A stretch of 64,000 nucleotides of DNA from Nemertoderma westbladi (GCA_032718475.1 JAUCBJ010001408.1:22022-86021), one strand, 5' to 3'; positions 29,620 through 42,700 are shown, numbered from the stretch's first letter. Notes: generated from the sequence alone by a model not told the origin. Program-made: numbers and translations.

Positions 29620-30606
29620 TGGAGCAGGTTAAGGCCGGATTTTCTAACCAAAACAATAAACAGTCACTTTACCAAATGAAGGAAAGGAGCAGGTTACAGA
29701 GGTTAGCCTTTCTAACCAAAACAATAAACGGTCACTTTACCAAATTAGGGAAAGGAGCAGGTTACAGAGGCGGGATTTTCTAATCAAAACAATAAACAAT
29801 CTCTTAACTAATTGAAGGAAAGGAGCAGGTTACAGAGGCGGGATTTTCTAACCAAAACAATAAACGATCACTTAACTAATTGAGGGAAAGGAGCAGGTTA
29901 CAGAGGCGGGATTTTCTAACCAAAACAATAAACGATAACATTACCAATTGAGAGAAAGGAGCATGTTACAGAGGCGGGATTTCCTAACCAAAACAATAAA
30001 CGATCTCTTAACTAATTGAGGGAAAGGAGCAGGTTACAGAGGCGGGATTTTCTAACCAAAACAATAAACGATCACTTAACTAATCGAGGGAAAGGAGCAG
30101 GTTACAGAGGCGGGAATTTCTAACCAAAACAATAAACGATCACTTAACTAATTGAGGGAAAGGAGCATGTTACAGAGGCGGGATTTTCTAATCAAAACAA
30201 TAAACAATCTCTTAACTAATTGAAGGAAAGGAGCAGGTTACAGAGGCGGGATTTTCTAACCAAAACAATAAACGATCACTTAACTAATTGAGGGAAAGGA
30301 GCAGGTTACAGAGGCGGGATTTTCTAACCAAAACAATAAACGATAACATTACCAATTGAGAGAAAGGAGAAGGTTACAGAGGCGGGATTTCCTAACCAAA
30401 ACAATAAACGATCTCTTAACTAATTGAGGGAAAGGAGCAGGTTACAGAGGCGGGATTTTCTAACCAAAACAATAAACGATCACTTAACTAATCGAGGGAA
30501 AGGAGCAGGTTACAGAGGCGGGAATTTCTAACCAAAACAATAAACGATCACTTAACTAATTGAGGGAAAGGAGCATGTTACAGAGGCGGGATTTTCTAAC
30601 CAACGG
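29620..30606. repeat. 68-bp minisatellite with six-unit higher-order repeat
   Basis: Units containing GGAGCAGGTTACAGAGGCGG and ACCAAAACAATAAACGATCA recur every 68 bp (for example 29761, 29829, 29897, 29965), about 14 copies. Diagnostic variants (TTACCAATTGAGAG at 29941 and 30349, CTAATCGAGGG near 30080 and 30488) repeat at 408 bp, six units. It lies in intron 1 of the FReD gene. Confidence 0.93.
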
Positions 30607-31757
30607 TAACGGTATCAAATGGAAACGGTAACGGGGTATAACATGTATAAGTAGTTTTTTCGAGTACGTATGAGTTTATGAACTGATCTTTGCTGTTGGA
30701 AGTAGTGGTGCCGCTATCAGTAACACTACACAGACAGTAGTCATGATCTATTATAAAACTGATAAATTATGTATGTGAAACTGAAAGGTATATCCACATT
30801 TTCCACAATCCAGTTTGGCCTATCAATTATTTAAAATTTATTAGCACAACCGGTCAGCCGGTAGGCCTACCAATACCGTATTCTAATGGTAAGGCTACAC
30901 AGTAGGCCTACAGCAGTACCGGTGCCGGTACCGGTACTAAAATACCTAAAATACCTGCTTAATACCTACATCTGTACAAACAATACAGCAATAATACTGC
31001 AAAATAGTGCTCTATATACTAATACCGATACTGATAGCAACCTGGGAGAACAGCAGTAGAGAAACCGGTAGCATGGAACCTAACGGTAAATTTCTGGAGG
31101 ACATAAAAAGTAAAAAAAAAGGACATCATAAGTGATTTAAACGGATAAAAAAAATTATTGCGATAGAAAATGTTGAAAAATCCACCACATATTACAATAC
31201 TGTATTACAAGAAAACTGATATGAGTTGGGGTACAATTGGTGTGGGGACAACGGGACAACAAACGTGGACATGGGAATAAGACGTGGCCAGGGAAACAGA
31301 CGTGGACACGGATATCTAACGCGACATGGGGAGACCAAATGGTGGTGACGGGGATAACCTATACGGACAACTAGACAACTAAAAAGGACAACTGGACAAC
31401 CAATATGGATATCCGGACACATCAGACTGGGGGAGGCCATAATAATAGCAAACCAGTCTGCAATACTGGGACAAAAACCAAAATAAATGTGAACTGAATA
31501 ACTAACAGACAGTTTGTGAGACAGTCAAACAGCTGTTGGTTACAGTCATGTATGCGTTGTCACTCTCTCTAGGATGCTAACCATTTAAATAAAATTTCTG
31601 TTTGTGGAATAATTCTGTGAGAAAACATTTTTTTTTGTTTTGATGAATAAATCTAACATCCTTAATAAAGGGTTTCTTTTTTCAAGTGAGCAAATCATTA
31701 AATGAATAATTCAGATAACAACGCTAAATGAATACTTTATGCATTAAATAAACTTAC
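30607..31757. other. FReD intron 1, rest
   Basis: No exon recognised. 30870-31080 is rich in CCGGTA and GGTACC sequences. Around 31190-31440 there is a weak GGACAAC/GGGGACAA repetition. Otherwise nothing notable. Confidence 0.5.
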
Positions 31758-31814
31758 CTGGAGTAGGAAAAGAGCTGACAGCAGAGAAAATAGTTTAAGA
31801 CTTACGGGTAACAT
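31758..31814 (-). CDS. FReD gene exon 1, signal peptide
   Basis: ATG at 31812-31814 starts 19 codons, MLPVSLKLFSLLSALFLLQ, a clear secretory signal core, ending in CAG before the donor GTAAGT (31752-31757), phase 0. The next phase-compatible exon adds ANDGQC, giving a plausible cleavage site near the junction. A TATA box sits about 90 bp upstream. The gene as a whole has the form signal peptide, short coiled coils and a fibrinogen-like domain, as in small ficolin-like or tenascin-like lectins of invertebrates that bind carbohydrates outside the cell. Confidence 0.75.
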
Positions 31815-31899
31815 TTTTACAGTATTTTGTAAATAACTTTGTAACTAAAGTTATGATAATTTTCTGAGAGAGAATGGTTTTAATGCCTAAAACTCCTCC

Positions 31900-31908
31900 T
31901 ATTTATAC
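31900..31908 (-). promoter_or_regulatory. TATA box of the FReD gene
   Basis: TATAAATAG on the minus strand, 86 bp before the exon 1 ATG. A start site about 30 bp downstream (near 31870) would give a 5' UTR of roughly 55 nt without other ATGs. Confidence 0.65.
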
Positions 31909-32069
31909 ACTTTTGACAAAGGCAATTACTTATGCAATGAATAACGTCTCATAAAGGCAATCAAAGGCGGCAAGTATTAAGACCTTTATAGAATAATTAT
32001 TAGTACCTTAGTATAGATACCACTGTGTGTTAGTTATCACTTTAAATTACATTCTTATGATTAACTGTC

Positions 32070-32625
32070 ACAGAAAGACTGCTGCCGACTGGCTACCATT
32101 TACAGACAGACTGTGGGCGTCTGGATATACCAGTTAAAGGCAGACTGCTGGGGCCTGGCTACCACTTACAGGCAGACTGCTGGCGCCTGGCTACCAGTTA
32201 CAGACAGAATCCTGGCACCTGGCTACCATGTTACAGGCAGACTGCTGGCGCCTGGCTACCAGATACAGACAAACTGCTGGCGCCTGGCTATCAGTTACAG
32301 ACAGACTGCCGGCGTCTGGATATCAGTTACAGGCAGACTGCTAGCGCCTGGCTACCAGATCCAGACAGACTGCTGGCGCCTGGCTACCAGTTACAGACAG
32401 ACTGCGGGCATCTGAATACCAGATAAGGCAGACTGCTAGCGCCTGCCTACCATAAGATACAGACAGACTGCTGGTGCCTGGCTACCAGTTACAGACAGAA
32501 TGCGGGCGTCTGGATACCAGTTACAGGCAGACCTCTAGCGCCTGGCTACCAGATACAGGCAACTGCTAACGCCTGGCGACCAGTTACAGACAGACTGCGG
32601 GTGCCTGGCGACCACTTACATACTG
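32070..32625. repeat. 32-bp minisatellite upstream of the FReD promoter
   Basis: About 17 imperfect units like GGCAGACTGCTGGCGCCTGG plus CTACCAGTTACA, with 32-bp spacing (some 33). A plus-strand frame through it (32113-32415) is only repeat translation. Confidence 0.9.
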
Positions 32626-32724
32626 TACAGGTACGTCGCAGCGCAGTGGTTACATCGCGTTTCGGCAACTATCACGTTCGGCAAGAGTAGTAATTCGGCA
32701 ATAAAGTTACGTTTCGGTAAAACA

Positions 32725-32840
32725 GAGCACATTACACCAGTGTTGCGTGATCTTCATTGGCTGCCTATTCTGCGCCGTATTGATAATAAATTTGCACTTT
32801 TGAAATATACAGTAAAGTGCGCCTTATACAGTAATATGGG
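32725..32840 (+). pseudogene. LINE (CR1/L2-like) RT C-terminal fragment
   Basis: The plus strand reads TPVLRDLHWLPILRRIDNKF then ALLKYT, the conserved motif (L..LHWLPV..RI.FK..LL.YK) near the C-terminus of CR1/L2-type LINE reverse transcriptases. Only about 35 codons match and no 5' part is present. Confidence 0.7.
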
Positions 32841-32848
32841 TCCTGCGT

Positions 32849-33270
32849 GCACCTGTAGAACAATAGAATCGAAAAAAAGTAAAAAGCCCACCACCCTAAT
32901 TATTTCAGGATTCCAATATTGGTTTGAATAATTGGTTTAGGTTGGGAATAACAGTTTGGACCCATTTGATCACATCCGATGCATGCAGGAAGTTCTTTCT
33001 TTGAGTCATTGATCTTTCTTCAATGTGTTATATTGTTATATATCTCATTATGGTGCATCGCGACGGCTCAAAATTTAACCCTCTTGGGATCCGTGAAGAT
33101 ATAGACGAAATTTAAATAATTTTTTTTTGCCTTACTTTTTTACCATTTAGCAACTTTTGTGCACCTGTAGAACAATAGAATCGGAAAAAAAGTAAAAAGC
33201 CCACCACCCTAATTATTTCAGGATTCCAATAATGGTTTGAATAATTGGTTTAGGTTGGGAATAACAGTTG
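32849..33270. repeat. Direct duplication, about 312-bp spacing
   Basis: GCACCTGTAGAACAATAGAA at 32849 recurs at about 33161, followed in both copies by about 90 bp of near-identical sequence ending in GGGAATAACAGTT. Confidence 0.85.
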
Positions 33271-33479
33271 TTCTCTGACATTTCATATTTCGTTAAGGAC
33301 CATTTTGGTTGCCGTATTTTTGGCCGCTTTTTTTGCTACGTTTTCCCCGCGTTTTTGCCACGTTTTTTCCATTGCTTGACTTTAACACAATTCATAAAAT
33401 AGTGTATTCTAGAATACAGAGGTAGTACGTTGAAACAACAGGACAAGGAAACAACAGGTCTAACATTATAATTTTAAAT

Positions 33480-33635
33480 AATTGTTAATTCCTGTATTCT
33501 ATATATTCTCATATATTCAATATTATATATTATCATATATTCTATATTATTCATATATTCTCATATATTATATTCCTTATAGATTCTCATATATTCTTTA
33601 TATATTCTCATATATTCTTATATTTTTTAAATAGA
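33480..33635. repeat. AT-rich microsatellite-like tract
   Basis: Irregular tandem TATATTCTCATATATTC units. No gene. Confidence 0.8.
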
Positions 33636-33782
33636 TTATGTTGTCGTACTGATAATGTTTTTGGCAGTTTGGAAAACAATATATTTTTTTGAGTGTATAA
33701 ACCGGGGTTTAAGGAAACATCCAACCCACACTTTATAAGGTAAAACTTCCCTTCTTTGTCGCAGACGCCTGTTGGATTTACA

Positions 33783-33990
33783 GGCGAAAGGAAAAGAGCT
33801 GAGAGCAGAGAGCTTATGCATTCAATAAAGTATCATAAAGGCAATCAAAGGCGGCAAGTATTAAGACCTTTATAGAACAATTATTAGTAACTAACCTTAG
33901 TATAGATACCATTGTATGTTAATTATTACTTTAAATTACATTCTCATGATTAAATGTCACATAAAGACTGCTGCCGCCTGGCTTCCAGTT
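33783..33990 (-). pseudogene. Partial duplicate of the FReD gene 5' end
   Basis: 33783-33815 resembles the middle of the signal-peptide exon (CTCTCAGCTCTTTTCC on the minus strand against CTGTCAGCTCTTTTCC in exon 1). 33816-33990 matches 31918-32090 (TCATAAAGGCAATCAAAGGC and on). The TATA box interval and the start codon context are not kept, so this is a broken duplicate. Confidence 0.55.
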
Positions 33991-34386
33991 ACATACACGT
34001 TCGTGGGGCCTTCGCGCAGCACGAGGCCCAGTTATGAGATACAAATTAAAATTGAGCGACTGTATCACAAAATCAGGTTTTGAGAAATTTACCCACACCA
34101 CCAATCAATCAAAGAAAGGGGACAGTACGTGTTCACCCCTTTTAATCTCCCCCCCCCCCCACCCCCCACCCTTCCCAACCACCAATACATAACCGCGACA
34201 TCTACCACCCACGGAAGGGTAGCACGAACTTATTTCCAATCGCACGTTCAATATGCAAAGCCAGGTGGTTTATAGGAATATAATAAAAGCAGTACTCGTT
34301 TTCATTATAAGCCTCGTTGCGTTCGTCCTGTTTTGTATTTAAATATATTTCTTAAACGCAGGCTAGGACGATCTTTATAATAATAA
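33991..34386. other. Flank of the macrosatellite
   Basis: No gene recognised. It contains a C-rich tract (34148-34170). It ends where the first hairpin of the Helentron-like array begins. Confidence 0.5.
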
Positions 34387-34422
34387 CTAGAAAGCCCGTG
34401 GCCTTCGGCCACGGCTTTCTAG
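34387..34422. other. Hairpin H0, diverged terminal hairpin
   Basis: CTAGAAAGCC...GTGGCC-TTC-GGCCAC...GGCTTTCTAG, 36 nt. Compared with the six later hairpins, one base pair is lost near the loop and a T-A pair is replaced by C-G, so pairing is preserved. Confidence 0.8.
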
Positions 34423-36152
34423 TTCACAAGCTTCTATACAATCAATCAATCAATGGACAATATCAAACATAAATAAATAAATTAATTAACTTAACAAAAC
34501 TTTACATAAGACTAAGAGACTGATCCCGTTTTAGTTGCAGCTACATACAATAATAAACATAGGCTTTATGTTGTAGTAGATACTGTACCTTCCAAGTAAC
34601 ACCTCCAATGGATTACAAATAATAAAATGGGAAAAGGTTTTAACTGTGTGTGATATTTTCCCCTTAGTGGAAAACTGCATAACTGCAGAGTAGAGGTTAG
34701 CGTCCTCGCAAACATAACCTATAGTGCAGTAGGTCACTGCAGCAACTCTATCGTATTAAAATGGAAGGTTTTAATTTCAGACATTTCGCCCCCTAGTGGC
34801 AGACTGCATAATTCTGCACTGGTTAGCGTTCTCCTCAAACACGAAGACTATGGTGTAGTAGTCCTCTGCCAAGTGCTAAGTATCAGCAAAAAAGCATTCA
34901 TAAACAACAAAATTGTAGGTTTCCTCTTTTAGACATTTCATCCCCTAATAGCGGTTGACTGGGGAACTGTAGACGATTCTGTGACTCCGTAAAGATACAG
35001 CCTATGGTGTAGTAGATAGCTACCAAAGCATTAAAAACAACCAAATGAGATCAGGTTTTCACTATCGGACAATTCGCCCTCTAGCGGCGGACGGTGGAAC
35101 TTCAGACGGCTCTGAGTATTACTTTGCAACGAGTATGGGCGAGACCTTTCTAACAAGCTATATAATAACATAATAGCTATATAACTAACAAAACAATAAA
35201 CTAACACAATAGAACAGGTTCCAGTTTTATTTTTGAGAGTAATCAGCTGTTATTTGCGTCGAATTTCCCCTGGAGAGGGATGAATTTTTATTGCCCCTAT
35301 CTGAGCCGATGATAAACATACATCCAGACCAGACAGATAATAATTGATATTTATATTTATTAGTTTTTAAATGCATGTATAATATTAGATAAAATAATAA
35401 TACAGTAAGCAGGCCTACAGAAATAATCACTTTTAATATTCAGAACAGTAAAATAATAAAAAAAATATAATGTTATAAACCTCTCTTTCCACACAGCCAT
35501 TATTGATTGAGAAAGCAGAATTAGTCTTGGACAGTTCGCAACAAACAACCTACCCCAATCAACACTCCAGCCTGGCTTGCTACTTACCTGTGCCCAGCTA
35601 GCTGCGAGTTCAATAATTACCTTAACGTTGCTATGATACAGAAAAAAATCCTTCCCTATTCACTACAGCACTAAGAATAGGCCAATTCGATCGTGCTTGG
35701 CGAATATGACATATTTATACACTGTTTGATTTTTAATCAATAAATAATCATACATATTTATATTAAACACTCGAATAAACTAAATACTTTGTGAGAATGG
35801 GACACGGCGAATCTACTCATGTTAATTTTATACCAGATGGGATAAATGTTAGCCCTCTAAATAATTAATTACCGATAGAAGAACCGAAATAATTCGATAA
35901 ATTTCGCCCGAACGAACACAAAATTCGCATTCACGCAAGCAAACGCGTAAAATAAGACTCGAGATAGCGACAGTGCACGTGCTCGTGACGAGAGCTTTCG
36001 TTCGATGTATCGCGAGCTCAGATTGGTGCTTGTGTGTAGAAACGTATAGCTTGGACAGACAAACAAACAAACAGACAGACAGACAGACAGACACATGATA
36101 TTTATATATATAGACTAGAAAGCCTGTGGCCCTTCGGGCCACAGCTTTCTAG
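34423..36152. mobile_element. Helentron/HINE-like unit 0 (most diverged)
   Basis: Left-most unit, 1730 bp. Diverged monomers (34550-35130) are followed by the conserved AT-rich block (35380-35990), an (ACAG)n run (36071-36095) and hairpin H1 (36115-36152). It differs from later units after H0, so it marks the array edge. The order tandem monomers, ACAG-type microsatellite and terminal hairpin ending in CTAG is that of bivalve pearl/CvA and HINE elements, non-autonomous Helentrons. Confidence 0.65.
36115..36152. other. Hairpin H1, representative terminal hairpin
   Basis: Near-perfect 38-nt palindrome: CTAGAAAGC, bulged C, TGTGGCCC, loop TTC, GGGCCACA, GCTTTCTAG. Identical copies close the units at 38316-38353, 55182-55219, 57387-57424, 59611-59648 and 62147-62184. 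It ends in CTAG, as expected for a Helitron-type 3' end (CTRR). Confidence 0.85.
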
Positions 36153-38353
36153 TGCACGTGCAGATGATATATGAATATGTGTGGGAGATTGGAGAACTGC
36201 ATACGGAACAGACACCATCATTAAATAAAACACCACCCCCATAAGAGATAACTGTCAAGTTTCAACTTTAGTCAGATTGTAAATAACAACATTGGTGTAG
36301 ATGTTCACATTCAGACTTCTACAGTAGCGGTAGACTGAAGAACTGTAGACGACTCTGGGACTCAGTAAAGATACAGAATATGCTGTAGTAGATTCCTGCC
36401 AAGTTTCAGCTCAAAGGGATTAAAAACAACCAATTGGGATGAGGTGTTCACTATCAGACAATTCGCCCTCTAGCGGCAGATAGGGGAACTGTATACAACT
36501 CTGCGACTCAGTAAAGGTAGAGCCTATGCTGTAGTAGATGCCTACCAATTTTCAGTCTAAACCGTTTGTAAATAACAAAGTTGGAGAAGATGTTAACTTT
36601 CAGACATTTCACCCTCTAGCGGTAGACTGGGGAAGTGTATAGGACTCTGCAACTCCGTAAAGATAGAGCCTAGGACGTAGTAGATACCTGCCAAGTTTCA
36701 GCTCAAAAGGATTAAAAAGAACCAAATGGGATGAGGTTTTCACTATCAGACAATTCGCCCTCTTGCGGCTGACTGTGGAACTGTAGACGACTCTACTACA
36801 CCGCAAAGATATAGCCTATGCTATAGTAGATGCCTACCAAGTTTCAGTCTAAAAGGATTGTAAATAACAAAGTTGGAGAAGATGTTAACTTGCAGACATT
36901 TCGCCCTCTAGCGGTAGACTGGGAAATTGTAGACGATTCTGCGACTCAGTAAAGATACAGCCTATGCTGTAGTAGATGCCTACCAAGTTTCAGTCAAAAC
37001 GGATTGTAAATAATAAAGTTGGAGAAGATGTTAACTCTCAGACATTTAGCCCTCTAGCGGTAGACTGGGGAACTGTAGACAAATCAGTGACTCTGGAAAT
37101 ATACAGCCTATGCTGCAGTATATAGCTACCAAGTTTCAGCTCAAAAGCATTAAAATAACAAAGTTGGAGAAGATGTTAACTTGCAGACATTTCGCCCTCT
37201 AGCGGTAGACTGGGAAATTGTAGACGACTCTGCGACTCAGTAAAGATTCAGCCTATGCTGTAGTAGATGCCTACCAAGTTTCAGTCAAAACGGATTGTAA
37301 ATAATAAAGTTGGAGAAGATGTTAACTCTCAGACATTTAGCCCTCTAACGGTAGACTGGGGAACTGTAGACAACCCAGTGACTCCGGAAATATACAGCCT
37401 ATGCTGCAGTATATAGCTACCACGTTTCAGCTCAAAAGCATTAAAAACAACCCTATAAGATCAGGTTTTCACTATCGGATAATTCGCCCTCTAGCGGCAG
37501 ACGGTGGAACTTCAGACGGCTCTGAGTATTATGTTGCAACGAGTTAGGGCGAGACCTATCTAACGAGCTATAGTAAGCGAGATTTCATCGAGATTAGATG
37601 TATAATATTAGATAAAATAATAATACAGTAAGTATAGGCCTACAGAAATAATTATTTTACTTTTAATATTCATAACAGTAAAACAAAAATGTTATAAACC
37701 TCTCCTTCCATGCAGCCATTGATTGAGAAAGCAGAATTACTCTGAGCAATTCGCAACAGACAACCCAAACCCACCCCAATCAACACTCCAGCCTGCTTGC
37801 TCCTTATCTGTGCCCAGCCAGCTAGCTGCGAGTTCAATAATTACCTTAACGTTGCTATGATACAGAAAACAATCCTTCCCTATTCAATAACTATAGGCCA
37901 ATTCGATCCTGCTTGGCAAATATGACATATTTATACACTATTTGATTTTTAATCAATAAATAATCATACATATTTATATTAAACACTCGAATAAAATAAA
38001 AACTTTGTGAGAATGGGACACGGCGAATCTACCCATGTTAATTTTATACCAGATGGGATAAATGTTAGCCCTCTAAATCATTAATTACCGATAGAAGAAC
38101 CGAAATAATTCGATAAATTTCGCCCGAAAATCACGAAAATCGCCCTCTAGCGGCAGACGGGCGAACTTCAGACGGCTCTGAGTATTACGTTGCAACGAGT
38201 TAGGACGAGACCTTTCTAACGAGATATAGCAAGCGAGATTTCATCGAGATGGGTTCGATTGTATAGCCGATGACAAACACACAGACAGACAGACAATCGA
38301 TATTTATATACTAGACTAGAAAGCCTGTGGCCCTTCGGGCCACAGCTTTCTAG
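36153..38353. mobile_element. Helentron/HINE-like unit 1
   Basis: 2201 bp: start block TGCACGTGCAGATGATATAT, about nine monomers of roughly 147 bp, the roughly 620-bp block (37600-38130), (ACAG)n, hairpin H2 (38316-38353). Short ORFs on both strands come from monomer translation and have no coding signature. Confidence 0.8.
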
Positions 38354-39072
38354 TGCACGTGCAGATGATATATGAATATGTGTGGGAGATTGGAGAACTG
38401 CATACGGAACAGACACCATCATTAAATAAAACACCACCCCCATAAGAGATAACTGTCAAGTTTCAACTTTAGGCAGATTGTAAATAACAAAATTTCCAGA
38501 AAATGATCACTTTCAGATCCACCCTCTACCTGCGGACTGGTGAAATGCAGACGGCGCTGCAGTTTGGTAAAGATGGGGTTTATGGTGAAGTAAAATGCCT
38601 GCCTTTCAAGTTTCAGCTTAAACAGATTGTAAATAACAAAATGGGTGTAGATGTTTACATTCAGACATTTCACCCTCTAGCGGTAGACTGAAGAACTGTA
38701 GACGACTCTGGGGCTCCGTAAAGATACAGAATATGCTGTAGTAGATTCCTGCCAAGTTCCAGCTCAATAGGATTAAAAAGAACCAAATGGGATGAGGTGT
38801 TCACTATCAGATATTTCGCCCTCTAGCGGCAGATGGGGGGACTGTATACAACTCTGCGACTCCGTAAAGGTACAGCCTATGCTGTAGTAGATGCCTACCA
38901 AGTTTCAGTCTAAACCGTTTGTAAATAACAAAGTTGTAGAAGATGTTAACTTTCAGACATTTCACCCTCTAGTGGTAGACTGGGGAAGTGAATAGGATTC
39001 TGCAACCCCGTAAAGATACAGCCTATGATGTAGTAGATACCAACCAAGTTTCAGCTCAAAATGATTAAAAAG
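38354..39072. mobile_element. Unit 2, left part (cut by element 2)
   Basis: Starts like unit 1 and runs through monomers to GATTAAAAAGAAC, where the LTR of element 2 begins. It resumes at 54293. Left and right parts total 1646 bp, about 560 bp (nearly four monomers) less than intact neighbours. Confidence 0.8.
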
Positions 39073-39756
39073 AACATAAGTCACAATCGTTTATCTGTAA
39101 CCTTTCTCTCTTACCTTCGGTATATCAAGAATATTGGGTTTCGGGGTTGTTTCTCGTTATTCCAAATATAATAATTCATCCACAAATATAATGAATAACC
39201 GACAGCAAATAGCAGTATAAAACAACAACTGAACACTGATTGTTATGAGTTTGCAATGTTTCAGCAGTCAGTAGTATGCCGTGTGTTTGGTATGGTTAGG
39301 TGCGTTTTGCCAGTTAAAAGATATATGTCCTTATAATTAAACCTACTAGTGTTGAGCTAAAAAGCAGAAAAGCACAAAACACTATAAAGCCGTTCTTTCG
39401 TGGCTTTGAAAAACTCGTGACTACGAGAATACCAACTACACTTATTCCACGAAGCTCCCGTTCAACACAGAGGATGAGCAGTGAGATAGGAAAATTTCAG
39501 TTCAGTAGCTCAGGATTGGTTAAAATCCAGGATAACTCAAATTCTATTGGGAGATACAAAACAGGGCTATGACGCAACCCTCTTAGGCTAGTTGGACGAT
39601 TAAACAGAGCCCAGATACCTGCATACCGCAAATCAGCCAATAAGCTGGTAGCTTACACTATTTTAACTATAGATCCCCTTTTGAGTATTTCTAGCGACAG
39701 GGGGGGAACTGGTTGGCAAGGCAAACGAATCAGTTATCCCACAAAAGCTTTTACAC
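39073..39756 (-). repeat. Element 2, 3' LTR
   Basis: Matches 53609-54292 from AACATAAGTCACAATCG to GCTTTTACAC. On the minus strand it would start TGTAAAAGC right after the candidate polypurine tract TGGGAGCGG. Confidence 0.92.
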
Positions 39757-42700
39757 CGCTCCCAGAAAATGGGATTTAAGTCTATAAAATATACAAAATC
39801 ACAGTTTCTAAAATATAAAAATACTCTAAACAGTTAGTCTTTCTTGCGTGGACGGCGTTTACGCAGTTTCTTGAGGCTAGCGAGAGTCCTTTTCTCTTTG
39901 GGGCGAGCCACTTTATGAGGAGGGCTGTAGCTCCTAGGCGAAGGGTGCAATATGATTGCATTAGAAGGTTTGGGTTTACGGTCGGTGTCTCGTCCATTTC
40001 GATATGCTTCTCCTCGAGCTGATTTTCCTCCGCTTGTCATGGGATACGTTCGTACAAAACTCTCGCAAAGAATAGGGTTTTCTAAGCTTGATATCTTCTT
40101 AGAGATTCGAGATTTCTCAATCGAACTGAGATAAGGCCAATTCGTTTATCGATTGGACTTACTGTTATAACTTACGTTTATCTGAACAAACGCAGATTTC
40201 TTTTTTGATCTTTATAGAATAGCGTTTAACTTGTTTCGTACAACGCTCTCCTTCACCTTGATGAAGGGTTGTATCGCGTTAAACGGGACGACCATACGGT
40301 TGGATAGTGATATTAGGTGTCCGCGTCATAATCCGGCTAGGTAAGATGGGCGGCTAGGTAGAAATCACTGTCGGAGTGTTACCGATTAATTGTTAGGGTA
40401 GCACTAGATCTTTGAACAGTGAATACAGTCCGCGAGGATCCGCGACACCACCAGGATCGCAGGTCTGAGGTCCAACTGAGGAATGAGGAGGTTTGACCGA
40501 GTATTCCGGGACTTTGATCGTAGGTTTACTCCAGGATCGTTAGAGCCGAGTGAGCATAGGTGATACGTCAAACAAGTTTCGCTCGAAACTCGAGTAAATA
40601 TAACGAACACAACTGTGTTTAACACAACGTTTCTGTGGATGTTTATGTCTTTCCGTTTATTGGCTGGGTCTAGGGCATTTACCGTAATAATACCAAAGAC
40701 GCACGTCTGGTAGGGGAAACGCGGGTGATATTTATTTGTTGTTACAATGCTTCTGTCAAGAATTCCAAATATACGTTGGAGTTACCGCGTTTATTTGTTT
40801 CTTTAGTGTCTTTTCTTTCGAGTCGATTTCGAATAGAAATTTCGCATTCGAATTTCAGTTTATGGTTCCGACTCCGCTGGGCAGGATATATAGTCGACAT
40901 AGTCCGTATTATGTAAATCGATAGGATGACCAATAGTTAAGAAGACCATATACGTACCATTACGCTGCGTATATCGAGCGGCGAATTTTCTATAGTCCAA
41001 CTCGCGCGCGAGCTGCTCTTGGGACATTGGCGGTTCGATATAACGACCATCGTCCTCCGTAGCAGTTGGACTAACGTCGCCGCGTATTAAGCTATCAACA
41101 AACGCTTGTAAAAGTAGAGTATATCACTCCCCGATACCAAGACCATCTTCTATCAACTCCGTCATATCTGCTATATATGAGTTTATCCATATTATAATGA
41201 GTTTATATTTAGGCGAGCGGGCGTCGCTGCCTACTCCAATCAACCCCCGGACAGTACGAGATCCTCAGCGCCGATGTGTCGTCGCCGCTGTACTTTCGCC
41301 AACGACGTAGCCGCACAACGACAACGACAACCGGCACAAGTCACTCGACTGTCCATCCCAAAGGCTTAGATATACCTCAGGTTCTTACTGGAGAGTTAGG
41401 GTTACTTTCACAATTGCGACTCGCTACTGTAAACACACCTTAGTAGTAACATTCGCCTATAAACTCACAAATACCACACACACAACTTGTCACAAATTAC
41501 ACACACTCGGGTCACTTGTCCGTTAGTCAATGCCTTCCAGAATGTCACTGTATTATTATGTATCCTTGGATACTAGCAGTGCGCTATTTATTCCCTATGC
41601 TATTCAATGGGACAAGCTTTCTATTGTTCCTTTAACTCAATTCTAATTCTAGCGTGGTTGTTGCTATGGTGACATTATGTAAAGCTAGCGGTAGAATTAG
41701 GTTAATTCCAATGCATACAGATCTGGGATGTTATTTAATAGTAATTCTTTAATAGTCAATGTCCTGTTTATACATGACTTTATGAATTTTATCGGCTATT
41801 GACTATGTTGGGGAGACTTTCGTACACGCATACGCATAATAATATAAATCTCCGCTCCCTTGATCTATTAATTAATGGAATTTTGGGAATGTTATAAATT
41901 GCGTAAAAAGGCAATTTATTAAATTCATTAAAAAACATGAATTTAAATTTATTCCCTGAAATTTTATTATTTGATAATTAGATAGACATATTTTGATTCT
42001 AGAACATGTCTAGGGACACAAGATCCTTAATTCTAAGAAATTTGTCTCTTTAAGAATATCGGTAAATGCTACGATATCTTAATTGACTAGAATTGTTGAA
42101 GGATCTGAATTTTACAGATTTTGACTTATTTGATTTGCAAATATTAAATAATTAATATTTGAGATGGGCACCGATTTATTCCAGAACTTGTCTGGGGACG
42201 TTAACCACTGATTCTATAATTTGTCTTTCAAGTATATCGGTGGGTGCCACGATATCTTAATCGACTAGAATTACAGATGGTCAAAGGGTTTAACAGATTT
42301 ATTTTGCGTTATACGCTAATGTTAAAGGGACATCACGCTACTATATGTATTATTTAATATACGGTATGAGAGCAATATCGCACGAAGCAATGTCAGTGTG
42401 AAGAGGCAAGTCGTTTCCAAGGTCTACCCAGAGCTTGGTTTAGCCGAGACACGAGGATCTGAACTTTGCATTCCTAATACTCTGCCTACCAATAATACTT
42501 GAATATAGTAGTGGCTTTATTGTACTTTAATAAGTAAGGACATTTCATCTTACTGTAGTTACGTATTTATAATATAATACGGACAGTAAGGAAAGAGAAA
42601 AATTAATTATTTCTTCGCCGTCGCACTAAATATAATATAAGTAATTACGTACGTAATAAACACGAATATATTGCACTATTCTACTAAATAATAGCTAAAT

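Noticed and set aside
36115-36152. Hammerhead ribozyme in the hairpin
   Set aside because: The conserved CUGAUGA and GAAA core arrangement is absent. It is a simple stem with a 3-nt loop.
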